Shown: positions 9,733 through 19,278 of the stretch, one piece after another
Layout of the letters: each line of letters opens with the position of its first letter
Numbering within the stretch: position 1 is the first letter of the stretch
NCBI RefSeq assembly: GCF_900106095.1
Contig: NZ_FNUD01000002.1
Span: 1,633,501 to 1,697,500, forward strand
DNA from: Pseudomonas deceptionensis
Lineage (GTDB): Bacteria > Pseudomonadota > Gammaproteobacteria > Pseudomonadales > Pseudomonadaceae
DNA: 64,000 nucleotides
Direction of reading: 5' to 3'
Translations under genes and position numbers: made by a program
The notes under the pieces: generated by a model
Database searches by the model: none
The model's input: the letters and a program-made list of their open reading frames with translations, nothing else
Told to the model about the DNA's origin: nothing

Positions 9733-11400
9733 ATGGCTCAATACGTTTTCACCATGCATCGGCTGAGCAAAGTTGTTCCGCCGAAGCGGGAAATCCTGAA
9801 AAACATCTCCCTGTCGTTTTACCCGGGCGCCAAAATCGGCGTACTGGGCCTCAACGGTTCGGGTAAATCCACCCTGCTGAAAATCATGGCAGGTGTCGAC
9901 ACCGAGTTTGACGGTGAAGCTCGCCCGATGCCGGAGCTGAACATCGGTTACCTGCCGCAAGAGCCGCAGCTGGACCCGAACAAAACCGTGCGCGAAGTGG
10001 TTGAAGAAGCCGTAAGTGTAATCAAGGATGCCCAAGCGCGCCTGGATCAGGTTTACGCCGAATATGCCGACCCGGATGCCGACTTCGACAAGCTGGCCGC
10101 CGAACAGGCCAAGCTGGAGTCCATCCTGCAAGCGAGCGACGGCCACAACCTTGAGCGTCAGCTCGAAGTGGCTGCCGATGCCCTGCGCCTGCCGGCATGG
10201 GATGCCAAGGTCGAGCACCTGTCGGGTGGTGAGAAGCGTCGTGTGGCCTTGTGCCGCCTGCTGCTGTCTGCCCCGGACATGCTGCTGCTCGACGAACCAA
10301 CCAACCACCTGGACGCCGACTCGGTAGCCTGGCTGGAGCACTTCCTGCACGACTTCCCGGGTACCGTGGTTGCGATTACGCACGACCGTTACTTCCTGGA
10401 CAACGTTGCTGGCTGGATTCTGGAACTTGACCGCGGCGCGGGCATTCCTTACGAGGGCAACTATTCGGGCTGGCTTGAAGCCAAGTCCGATCGTCTGGCT
10501 GCCGAATCCAAGCAGCAGTCGGCCCATGAAAAGGCCATGAAAGACGAGCTGGAATGGGTACGTAAAGGCGCCAAGGCGCGTCAGTCCAAGTCCAAGGCCC
10601 GTCTGCAACGCTTCGAAGAACTGCAATCGCAGGAGTTCCAGAAGCGCAGCGAAACCAACGAAATCTACATCCCGGCCGGTCCGCGCCTGGGTGACAAGGT
10701 TATCGAGTTCAAGAACGTGTCCAAGGGTTACGGCGATCGCGTGCTGATCGACAACCTATCGTTCGCCATGCCTAAAGGCGCCATCGTTGGTGTGATCGGC
10801 GGTAACGGTGCCGGTAAATCGACCCTGTTCCGCATGCTGATGGGCAAAGAGCAGCCGGATTCGGGCACCATCGAAGTCGGCGAAACCGTGCAACTGGCGT
10901 GCGTTGACCAGAGCCGTGACGACCTGGATGGCAGCAAGACTGTGTTCCAGGCGATTTCTGACGGTTCCGATGTGATCCGCATCGGCAACTATGAAATCCC
11001 GTCGCGTACCTATGTAGGTCGCTTCAACTTCAAAGGTGGCGATCAGCAGAAGTTCGTCAAGGACCTGTCCGGTGGTGAGCGTGGTCGCTTGCACCTGGCC
11101 CTGACCTTGAAAGAGGGCGCCAACGTGCTGCTGCTCGACGAACCGTCCAACGACCTTGACGTTGAGACACTGCGTTCGCTTGAAGAAGCGCTGCTGGACT
11201 TCCCGGGCGCTGCCATTGTGATCTCTCACGATCGGTGGTTCCTTGACCGCGTCGCGACTCACATCCTGGCGTACGAAGACGACTCGCAAGCTATCTTCTT
11301 TGAAGGTAACTACACCGAGTACGAAGCCGACCGTAAAAAGCGCCTCGGCGAAGCGGCCACCCAGCCGCACCGTGTGCGTCACAAGAAACTGGCCCAGTAA
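9733..11400 (+). CDS. ettA: Energy-dependent translational throttle ATPase EttA (ABC-F)
   Basis: 555 residues, exactly the EttA length. Two ABC domains: Walker A GLNGSGKST (39-47), LSGGEKRRVAL and LLLDEPTNHLD; then GGNGAGKST, LSGGERGRLHL and LLLDEPSNDLD. No membrane segment is present, as expected for ABC-F proteins that act at the ribosomal E site and couple initiation of elongation to the ATP/ADP ratio. I use the ATG reading MAQYVFTMHRL, as in E. coli; an in-frame upstream start would add 37 unrelated residues. A strong terminator follows the stop codon. Confidence 0.96.
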   Translation: MAQYVFTMHRLSKVVPPKREILKNISLSFYPGAKIGVLGLNGSGKSTLLKIMAGVDTEFDGEARPMPELNIGYLPQEPQLDPNKTVREVVEEAVSVIKDAQARLDQVYAEYADPDADFDKLAAEQAKLESILQASDGHNLERQLEVAADALRLPAWDAKVEHLSGGEKRRVALCRLLLSAPDMLLLDEPTNHLDADSVAWLEHFLHDFPGTVVAITHDRYFLDNVAGWILELDRGAGIPYEGNYSGWLEAKSDRLAAESKQQSAHEKAMKDELEWVRKGAKARQSKSKARLQRFEELQSQEFQKRSETNEIYIPAGPRLGDKVIEFKNVSKGYGDRVLIDNLSFAMPKGAIVGVIGGNGAGKSTLFRMLMGKEQPDSGTIEVGETVQLACVDQSRDDLDGSKTVFQAISDGSDVIRIGNYEIPSRTYVGRFNFKGGDQQKFVKDLSGGERGRLHLALTLKEGANVLLLDEPSNDLDVETLRSLEEALLDFPGAAIVISHDRWFLDRVATHILAYEDDSQAIFFEGNYTEYEADRKKRLGEAATQPHRVRHKKLAQ

Positions 11401-11420
11401 GGCCGGTTTGCAAGAAAAGA

Positions 11421-11446
11421 CGGAGCCCCTCGGGGCTCCGTTTTTT
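11421..11446 (+). terminator. Rho-independent terminator of ettA
   Basis: Perfect hairpin CGGAGCCCCTCGGGGCTCCG followed by six T. Confidence 0.93.
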
Positions 11447-11456
11447 GTTCAGGACG

Positions 11457-11564
11457 TGTAGCCGCTGACGAGGAACGAAGGCTGCGATAAAGGCCGAAGG
11501 ACTTTCAGAATGCCGGGGCTGCTTCGCACCTCATCGCAGCCTTCGTTCCTCGTCAGCGGCTACA
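11457..11564. repeat. REP/REPIN-like palindrome (GTAGCCGCTG family)
   Basis: Two perfect 32-base inverted arms beginning TGTAGCCGCTGACGAGGAAC enclose about 44 bases. It is one of several related intergenic repeats in the window, and the only one with a GACGAGGAAC insert in the arms. Confidence 0.85.
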
Positions 11565-11737
11565 GGAATTGTTTTTTGGTGGTGCAAAAGTGGGTACAAG
11601 AAGCTTTTTTTTAGTGCGCAAAAGCCTGTGAAATCGGTTTAATTTATATAAATGCACCATTTAAATTCATAACTGCGACATTTTGCGCTGTCACGGTGCC
11701 ACATGAGTTGATAAAGTTCTGGCCAATCTCCGTTTAA

Positions 11738-13102
<1,365 letters not shown>

Positions 13103-13112
13103 GCCTTTGACT

Positions 13113-13206
13113 CTGTAGCCGCTGCCGCAGGCTGCGATGGGCTGCGAAGCGGCCCCTGTCTTGAAGGCCCTTCGGGCCTTATCGCAGCCTGCGGCAGCGG
13201 CTACAG
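13113..13206. repeat. REP/REPIN-like palindrome (GTAGCCGCTG family)
   Basis: Inverted arms of about 26 bases starting CTGTAGCCGCTGCCGCAGGC enclose a short second hairpin (AAGGCCCTTCGGGCCTT). It lies between the converging gdhA and chorismate-mutase-like genes, where it could also assist transcript termination. Confidence 0.85.
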
Positions 13207-13212
13207 GTGTTG

Positions 13213-13503
13213 TTATGACAACGCCAAATGCTCCGCCAATTCCTGCTCGATAAAGGCTGCAATCATGGCGCGGTAAACCTCTTCGGTGACGTTCGGGTTG
13301 GCGCCCAGCTCCGAGGCCAGCGCCCGGACTTTTGCAATCACTTGCTCAACCCGCTGCGGGGCCCTGACCGCGTCGCTGTCCTTTTTAAAGCGTGCCGCTT
13401 GCGACACATAAGCACCGCGTTCAGCAATCAGGCTGATAATTTGTCGGTCCAATCCATCGATTTTCTCGCGCACTTGCTCAAGGGAATCACAGTTAACTGC
13501 CAT
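13213..13503 (-). CDS. AroQ-type chorismate mutase-like protein
   Basis: 96 residues forming a short all-helical AroQ/PchB-like domain: VREKIDGLDRQIISLIAER, then a YVSQAARFKKD segment and EEVYRAMIAAFIEQEL at the end. The Arg/Lys pattern (R12, R51-type, K-D-x) fits chorismate or isochorismate binding. PchB relatives are isochorismate-pyruvate lyases, but no salicylate or pyochelin genes lie nearby, so I keep the general name. The gene starts 15 bp after the upstream DUF4105 gene on the same strand and may be transcribed with it. Confidence 0.8.
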   Translation of the reverse strand: MAVNCDSLEQVREKIDGLDRQIISLIAERGAYVSQAARFKKDSDAVRAPQRVEQVIAKVRALASELGANPNVTEEVYRAMIAAFIEQELAEHLALS

Positions 13504-13518
13504 GTCTTTAAAACTCCT

Positions 13519-15372
13519 TCAGTAGTGATACCACTTCAATTCCAGCATCACTTCGTTGACCGGAGAGCTCAGATGGCTGAACTCTCGCTGTGCGGTGAGT
13601 CGCAGGCCGAGATTACGCGAAACTTCCCATTGCTGGTTCAGGCTCAGGCTACGGCGGACTTCACCGTTGGTGAAGTAGTCACCCTTGGCTTCCAGGCTCA
13701 GGTTACCCACCGGGTTACGCCAAAGAAACCCGGTGTTAAAGCCCGCTGCCGGTGACACAAAGGCGGCGAAATCATTGTTGTGCTCCACGCGCACAGTGCC
13801 CAAAGCGAAGCCCAGCAGGTTGTCGCCCAATTGCCAGGTGCCGCCCGCGCCACCGTTGACGTGGCTGACCAGATTCTCGTCGCCATGTTTGCCGAGCACG
13901 CGTTCAAGCCCGCCGCCCACCTGCCAGGACCAGGGTTGCAGCAGGTCGTTGCGCGGTGTCAGGGAGCGGATATTGGCCAGGTCCAGTTGTTGAACCTGCC
14001 ACTTGTTGCCCTCGTACTGGCGCAGTTTGAGTTGCAGGATTTCGATCTGGGCACCCAGCGGGAAGCCCGGTGCGTTGTCGTTCAGGTCGTGGTAGGCCAT
14101 GCGCAGGCCGTACTCGGCAAACGCCTTGTCGTCACGGCTGCCGGCCCCCAGTTGCCAGGTGCGCGATTCGTGGCCGTTTTCCGGGAGTTCGGGTTTTTCC
14201 ACCTGCAGTTCGGGCGCAGGGTTCTGGTTGATCGCCCGTAGCAGTTCAAAGCTGCGCTGCGAGCGTGCAGGGTCACGCTCAAGGCCGTTGGCACGGTAGC
14301 GCTCAAGACGATAGGCCGCATCGATGATCAGCGCCTGGCGCGCCTTGGGCAGCGCCATGAATGCCGGGTTCTGCAACTGGGCCTGATCGGCGCTCACCTG
14401 CAATACCCATTGCTGTTCTTCAGGGTCGAGGGCTTTGGCGCGATCCAGCAGCTCACGCTCGCGGGACGGGCGGTACTCGATACTTTCGACCAGGCCGGCT
14501 TCCTTGACCGCTTTCACGGTGTCGGTGGGGATCGCGGTCAGAGGGAACTGGCCGGTCAGTTGCAAGCCTGGGCGTGCCACTTGCAGCAGTTCGAGCAAGC
14601 GATAGGAGCAGTTTTCGTCGAAGAAGAAATAGTCGAACTGGATCTGTTTGAGTTCCCACACATGTTCGACCATGCGTTGGGTTTCTTCGGGTGTCAGGTT
14701 GAGGCGGTACTCCCACAGGTCGCGGTTTTCCAGGCTGCGGTATTCCGAGAGTTTTTCCTGGTAGGGCACCAGCGCGAACAAACCGGGGTAACCGCCGGCC
14801 AGGCCTTTCCAGGCATACAGAATGCTGTTGTCGGAACCTTCAATGTAGGCGCCAAAGTTGATCGCGTAGCTGAGCAGGGCAGTCTTGTTGTTCTGCACAT
14901 CGGCCTGGTCGATACGCAACAAGGTATGGCCGAACATCGAAGACGGACTGTTGAGGTAGGCAGCCGGGAAAATCATCACCGTGCTGTGCGGCGCCACGTC
15001 CTTGAACCATTGGCTGAACTCTGCACAGTCAACCTGGGGCAGGTCGGTCAGGTTCAGTTGGGCCTTGAGCCAGCGGGTGCGGGACGGGTAGACGCATTGC
15101 GGGTGTTTGTCCCCCAGGCTTGCGGGTGAGTACAGCGCCTGGACAGTGGCCCGCAGTTCGGCGTCCGGGTGGTGAGCGCCGTCGGGGGCCAGAAAGAATT
15201 TGTCATCGCTGACATGGCTTCGCCAACCCTTGAGCTTTGCAGCCTCATAGTGCCCAAGAGAGATCCAGAAGGGGTCGTTGGCCAACTGCTGCACACGTTG
15301 ATTGTCGAGGTTGGGTGCGGCATACAGCGGGGCGCAGGCACAGAGCGCCAGGTAGGCAAGGCGTTTGAGCAT
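13519..15372 (-). CDS. DUF4105 (Lnb N-terminal periplasmic) envelope protein
   Basis: 617 residues with a signal peptide (MLKRLAYLALCACAPLYAA). The middle part carries the DUF4105 core, seen as FPAAYLNSPSSMFGHTLLRI and FFDENCSYRLLELLQ, which contain the conserved His and Cys of this cysteine-peptidase-like fold. The last 150 or so residues alternate polar and hydrophobic residues and end in Trp-Tyr-His-Tyr, suggesting an outer-membrane beta-barrel. The substrate is unknown. I choose the ATG at codon 4 of the longest frame, since the longer start is TTG. It lies next to the DUF3015 gene, 78 bp away on the same strand, an association I recall from other pseudomonads. Confidence 0.85.
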   Translation of the reverse strand: MLKRLAYLALCACAPLYAAPNLDNQRVQQLANDPFWISLGHYEAAKLKGWRSHVSDDKFFLAPDGAHHPDAELRATVQALYSPASLGDKHPQCVYPSRTRWLKAQLNLTDLPQVDCAEFSQWFKDVAPHSTVMIFPAAYLNSPSSMFGHTLLRIDQADVQNNKTALLSYAINFGAYIEGSDNSILYAWKGLAGGYPGLFALVPYQEKLSEYRSLENRDLWEYRLNLTPEETQRMVEHVWELKQIQFDYFFFDENCSYRLLELLQVARPGLQLTGQFPLTAIPTDTVKAVKEAGLVESIEYRPSRERELLDRAKALDPEEQQWVLQVSADQAQLQNPAFMALPKARQALIIDAAYRLERYRANGLERDPARSQRSFELLRAINQNPAPELQVEKPELPENGHESRTWQLGAGSRDDKAFAEYGLRMAYHDLNDNAPGFPLGAQIEILQLKLRQYEGNKWQVQQLDLANIRSLTPRNDLLQPWSWQVGGGLERVLGKHGDENLVSHVNGGAGGTWQLGDNLLGFALGTVRVEHNNDFAAFVSPAAGFNTGFLWRNPVGNLSLEAKGDYFTNGEVRRSLSLNQQWEVSRNLGLRLTAQREFSHLSSPVNEVMLELKWYHY

Positions 15373-15450
15373 GTTCGGCAACTGTTGTCAGACAAAGAGG
15401 GGTCACGCAAGACAATACCCGCTCCGGGAGGAGCGGGCGTGTCTTATTTA

Positions 15451-15939
15451 CTACGCCGCTGTGGCGTATTTAGCCAGGCGGGCATCGCCCTTGAGGATGG
15501 CCAGGGTGTTGCTGTGCACATCTTCAGCCGTTACATCGGCCTTGCTGAAGATTTGCTGGAAGTGCTCATGAGTGACGGCGGCGAAGTGCTCGCGGTCTTC
15601 AGGGGCTACGCCCAGTACCACCGCGTAGGTGGTCAGTGCTTCGCCATTGCCTTTGGCCATGTCTTCGGACAGTTCGTTCATCATGCCATTCATGGCAATC
15701 CACGATTTGCCGCCGTAGGTCAGGGCGTCCTTGGTGGTACAGCCGTTGGTGCCGGAGGTCATGCCGAAGGTGGCGTTACCGGACGTGCCGTTGGTGGTGG
15801 AGGCCAGGAAGTGGGCCGGTGTGCCGCGCTGGCCTTCAAATAGCATGTTGCCCCAACCGCAGTTCGGGCCACCTGGTGCTTGCGCCATGGCGTTGAGGGA
15901 AACAACCGTAAAGAGAGTACCGAGAAGAATCCGTTTCAT
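15451..15939 (-). CDS. DUF3015 family exported protein
   Basis: 162 residues, with a cleavable signal peptide (MKRILLGTLFTVVSLNAMAQ) and a mature part starting GGPNCGWGNMLFEGQRG. Two cysteines in the mature part (CGWG and NGCTTKD) could form a disulfide. The region AEDVHSNTLAILKGDARLAKYA closes the protein. Function is unknown; it is expected in the periplasm. It lies upstream of the DUF4105 gene, possibly in one transcript. The AAGCTTATG context with weak ribosome-binding sequence is not informative for the start, but the signal peptide begins exactly there. Confidence 0.85.
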   Translation of the reverse strand: MKRILLGTLFTVVSLNAMAQAPGGPNCGWGNMLFEGQRGTPAHFLASTTNGTSGNATFGMTSGTNGCTTKDALTYGGKSWIAMNGMMNELSEDMAKGNGEALTTYAVVLGVAPEDREHFAAVTHEHFQQIFSKADVTAEDVHSNTLAILKGDARLAKYATAA

Positions 15940-16212
15940 AAGCTTTTTTCTCTATATGTGTGCAACCAATGGACAAGGGTTTCTGGCCCTGAAGCGCCAG
16001 TACGGGCCAGTTATGCCTTCCAGCCGCGTAACAGGTTGGAGTCTAGGCACGATCGGCAGGTTCCGTGACTTTTTGTAAAACAATCGTTGATGGAGGGTAT
16101 TTTTTGCCCGTAAACATTGAGGGGCGATTTTTCCCGTGTTGTACGCCTTGCCAGTGATGTACAGCCAGCGCCAGAATGCTGCCATCTGCCCCGCCCGATG
16201 TAAGGAAGCCCG

Positions 16213-18651
16213 ATGCCTGATTCTGTTGCCACCAGCTTGCGTCTAGCGCCCGACGCGCTAACCCGTCCTTTCTCCGCTGAACAGTTCAGCTTCTCGACCA
16301 CCAATGATTTAGAACCCTTTCGCGGCATTCTCGGCCAGGAGCGTGCGGTCGAAGCCTTGCAGTTTGGCGTGGCCATGCCACGTCCGGGTTACAACGTATT
16401 TGTGATGGGCGAGCCGGGTACGGGTCGCTTCTCGTTCGTCAAACGCTACCTCAAGGCTGAGGGCAAGCGCCTGAAGTCGCCGAGCGACTGGGTGTACGTC
16501 AATAATTTTGATGAGCCGCGTGAGCCCCGTGCCCTGGAATTGCCTTCGAGTTCCGCAGGCGCGTTTATTGGCGACATCAATCATTTGATCGATAACCTGC
16601 TGGCGACTTTCCCGGCGGTGTTCGAGCACCCGACGTACCAGCAGCGCAAAAGCGCCATCGACCGTGGGTTCAACCAGCGCTACGACCGTGCGCTGGATGT
16701 GATCGAGCGCCTGGCGCTGGAAAAAGGCGTGGCGCTGTACCGCGACAGCAGCAACGTGGCCTTCACCCCGATGAGTGATGGCAAGGCGCTGGATGAGGCC
16801 GAGTTTTCGCAGTTGCCCGAGGAAGAGCGCGAGCGTTTTCACGAAGATATTTCCGGGCTCGAAGAGCGCCTGAACGAAGAGTTGGCGAGCCTGCCTCAGT
16901 GGAAGCGCGAGTCGAACAATCAGCTGCGTCATTTGAACGAAGAAACCATCACCCTGGCCTTGCAGCCGTTGCTGTCGCCGTTGTCGCAGAAATACGCCGA
17001 AAACGGCGCGGTCTGCGGCTATTTGCAGGCCATGCAGGTGTACTTGCTCAAAACCGTGGTCGAGCAACTGGTCGACGACAGCAAGACTGACGCCCAGGCG
17101 CGCAAATTGCTCGAAGAGCAGTACCTGCCGAGCCTGGTCGTGGGCCAGCCCATGAGCGGCGGCGCACCGGTAGTGTTTGAGCCGCACCCGACCTACGACA
17201 ACCTGTTTGGCCGTATCGAATACAGCACCGACCAGGGCGCGCTGTACACCACGTACCGCCAACTTCGCCCCGGCGCGTTGCACCGTGCCAATGGCGGCTT
17301 CCTGATTCTCGAAGCCGAGAAGATGCTCAGTGAGCCGTTTGTGTGGGATGCCCTCAAGCGCGCCCTGCAATCGCGCAAACTGAAAATGGAGTCGCCGCTG
17401 GGCGAGATGGGCCGCCTGGCGACCATCACTCTCAACCCGCAAGTCATCCCCTTGCAGGTCAAGGTGGTCATCATTGGTGCCCGCCAGCTGTATTACACGC
17501 TGCAGGACCTCGACCCGGACTTTCAGGAGATGTTCCGGGTGCTGGTGGACTTCGATGAAGACATCCCGATGGTCGATGAGAGCCTGGAGCAATTTGCCCA
17601 GTTGCTGACCACCCGCACCTCGGAGGAAGGCATGGCGCCGTTGACCGCCGGTGCGGTGGCGCGTCTGGCGACCTACAGCGCGCGCTTGGCCGAGCATCAG
17701 GAGCGTTTGTCTGCGCGTATTGGCGATCTGTTTCAGTTGGTCAGCGAAGCGGATTTCATTCGCCATCTGGCCGGCGACGAAATGACCGACGCCGGGCATA
17801 TCGAACGTGCGCTCAAGGCCAAGGCCACCCGCACCGGGCGTGTGTCGGCACGGATTCTGGATGACATGCTGGCGGGGATCATTCTGATCGACACCGATGG
17901 CGCGGCGGTCGGCAAGTGCAACGGCCTGACGGTGCTGGAAGTCGGTGATTCGGCCTTTGGTGTGCCGGCGCGGATTTCCGCCACGGTGTACCCGGGCGGC
18001 AGCGGCATTGTCGACATCGAGCGCGAAGTTAACCTGGGCCAGCCGATTCACTCCAAAGGCGTGATGATCCTGACCGGGTACCTGGGCAGCCGTTACGCCC
18101 AGGAATTCCCGCTGGCGATCTCGGCCAGTATCGCGCTGGAGCAATCCTACGGTTACGTCGATGGCGACAGTGCGTCGCTGGGCGAGGCGTGTACGTTGAT
18201 TTCTGCACTGTCCAAAACACCGCTCAAGCAGTGTTTTGCCATCACCGGATCCATCAACCAGTTTGGTGAAGTGCAGGCAGTGGGCGGGGTTAACGAGAAG
18301 ATCGAAGGCTTCTTCCGACTGTGTGAGGCGCGAGGTCTTACAGGCGAGCAGGGCGCGATCATTCCGCAGGCCAACGTGGCGACCTTGATGCTGGATGAAA
18401 AGGTGCTGCAGGCCGTGCGCGAGGGCAAGTTCCACGTGTATGCGGTGCGTCAGGCCGATGAGGCGTTGAGTTTACTGGTGGGCGAGCCTGCCGGTGAGCC
18501 GGACGAGGAAGGCCAGTTCCCTGAAGGCAGCGTCAATGCCCGCGTGGTTGAGCGGTTGCGGGTGATTGCCGAGATGATCAGCGACGACGACCTCAAGGAA
18601 GCCGAAAAGGAGTTGCTGGCACAAGCTTTGGCAGAGAAGAAGCCAGCCTGA
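16213..18651 (+). CDS. Lon-like (LonB/COG1067) ATP-dependent protease
   Basis: 812 residues. The C-terminal Lon protease domain has the Ser-Lys dyad: Ser653 in DGDSAS and Lys696 in GGVNEKIEGFF, 43 residues apart as in Lon. The N-terminal AAA-like region has GEPGTGRFS (66-74), where the Walker A lysine is replaced by arginine and the next residue is Phe. A coiled-coil-like acidic stretch follows at about 200-240. This matches the cytosolic Lon-like proteases near PA4576. Whether it hydrolyses ATP in the usual way is open. The ribosome site AAGGAAG precedes the ATG. Confidence 0.88.
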   Translation: MPDSVATSLRLAPDALTRPFSAEQFSFSTTNDLEPFRGILGQERAVEALQFGVAMPRPGYNVFVMGEPGTGRFSFVKRYLKAEGKRLKSPSDWVYVNNFDEPREPRALELPSSSAGAFIGDINHLIDNLLATFPAVFEHPTYQQRKSAIDRGFNQRYDRALDVIERLALEKGVALYRDSSNVAFTPMSDGKALDEAEFSQLPEEERERFHEDISGLEERLNEELASLPQWKRESNNQLRHLNEETITLALQPLLSPLSQKYAENGAVCGYLQAMQVYLLKTVVEQLVDDSKTDAQARKLLEEQYLPSLVVGQPMSGGAPVVFEPHPTYDNLFGRIEYSTDQGALYTTYRQLRPGALHRANGGFLILEAEKMLSEPFVWDALKRALQSRKLKMESPLGEMGRLATITLNPQVIPLQVKVVIIGARQLYYTLQDLDPDFQEMFRVLVDFDEDIPMVDESLEQFAQLLTTRTSEEGMAPLTAGAVARLATYSARLAEHQERLSARIGDLFQLVSEADFIRHLAGDEMTDAGHIERALKAKATRTGRVSARILDDMLAGIILIDTDGAAVGKCNGLTVLEVGDSAFGVPARISATVYPGGSGIVDIEREVNLGQPIHSKGVMILTGYLGSRYAQEFPLAISASIALEQSYGYVDGDSASLGEACTLISALSKTPLKQCFAITGSINQFGEVQAVGGVNEKIEGFFRLCEARGLTGEQGAIIPQANVATLMLDEKVLQAVREGKFHVYAVRQADEALSLLVGEPAGEPDEEGQFPEGSVNARVVERLRVIAEMISDDDLKEAEKELLAQALAEKKPA

Positions 18652-18660
18652 ACCACAAAC

Positions 18661-18762
18661 CTGTAGCCGCTGCTGAAGGCTGCGATTAGGACCGCAGGGC
18701 CTTCGTCCCTGCCTGGTGAGGGGCTGCTTTGCAGCCCCTCACAGCCTGCGGCAGCGGCTACA
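18661..18762. repeat. REP/REPIN-like palindrome (GTAGCCGCTG family)
   Basis: CTGTAGCCGCTGCTGAAGGC faces GCCTGCGGCAGCGGCTACA. An inner perfect hairpin GGGGCTGC-TTT-GCAGCCCC lies in the middle. Left and right arms differ at a few positions. Confidence 0.8.
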
Positions 18763-18951
18763 AGACTGCGGTAGCATCGGGGCAGCTGCTCCCATAGTAA
18801 GTACAGTCGCCAGTCGATCAGGCCGTTGGTCATTGGCAACTTTTCTTATGCGCTTTTTCTTCTATTCTGAGGTCAAGGACTAAACTGTCGTCACTGGACG
18901 ATGCGGCCCGTTGTGTGCGGCTGAAGACAGAACCTAACGGGGGTCGCCGCC

Positions 18952-19269
18952 ATGTCGCGCAACCTTTGCCTTACTCGAGACTGCTTGGGCCTGGTGACCC
19001 GTATCGAATGCAGCATTCGACCGCTGGCAGGCAATACCGGGATGTGGACGCTGCTCTTTGCTGCCGGCCTGGCAGGCGAACAGCCCACGACCATCAGGGC
19101 ACAAGGCCCGTTCCCAGGCCCGTTTGTGGCCGAAACCATTCTTGAATCAATTGTTGAAAGCCTGACGCTGCATGGCTACCGGCTCGTGTACGACCCGCAG
19201 ATCTGGTGCCTGCATGTGCAGGCCCAGTTGCGTCAGATCAATGGCGGGCGCTGTCATGCCTCCCGCTAA
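18952..19269 (+). CDS. Conserved small hypothetical protein
   Basis: 105 residues, no recognised domain. A ribosome-like GGGGGT lies 10 bases upstream of the ATG. The predicted protein is a compact mix (RIECSIRPLAGNTGMW, then VAETILESIVESLTLHGYRL) without a signal peptide or membrane helix, so it is probably cytosolic. Its end lies 10 bp from the end of the converging lipoprotein gene. Supporting it as real: clear start context, no competing long frame and a position that is a separate gene in related genomes as far as I recall. No function can be proposed. Confidence 0.6.
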   Translation: MSRNLCLTRDCLGLVTRIECSIRPLAGNTGMWTLLFAAGLAGEQPTTIRAQGPFPGPFVAETILESIVESLTLHGYRLVYDPQIWCLHVQAQLRQINGGRCHASR

Positions 19270-19278
19270 GCGGCGATT

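Noticed and set aside
16309..18435. 708-codon open frame antisense to the Lon-like protease
   Set aside because: Shadow of a gene with conserved catalytic residues; no start context.
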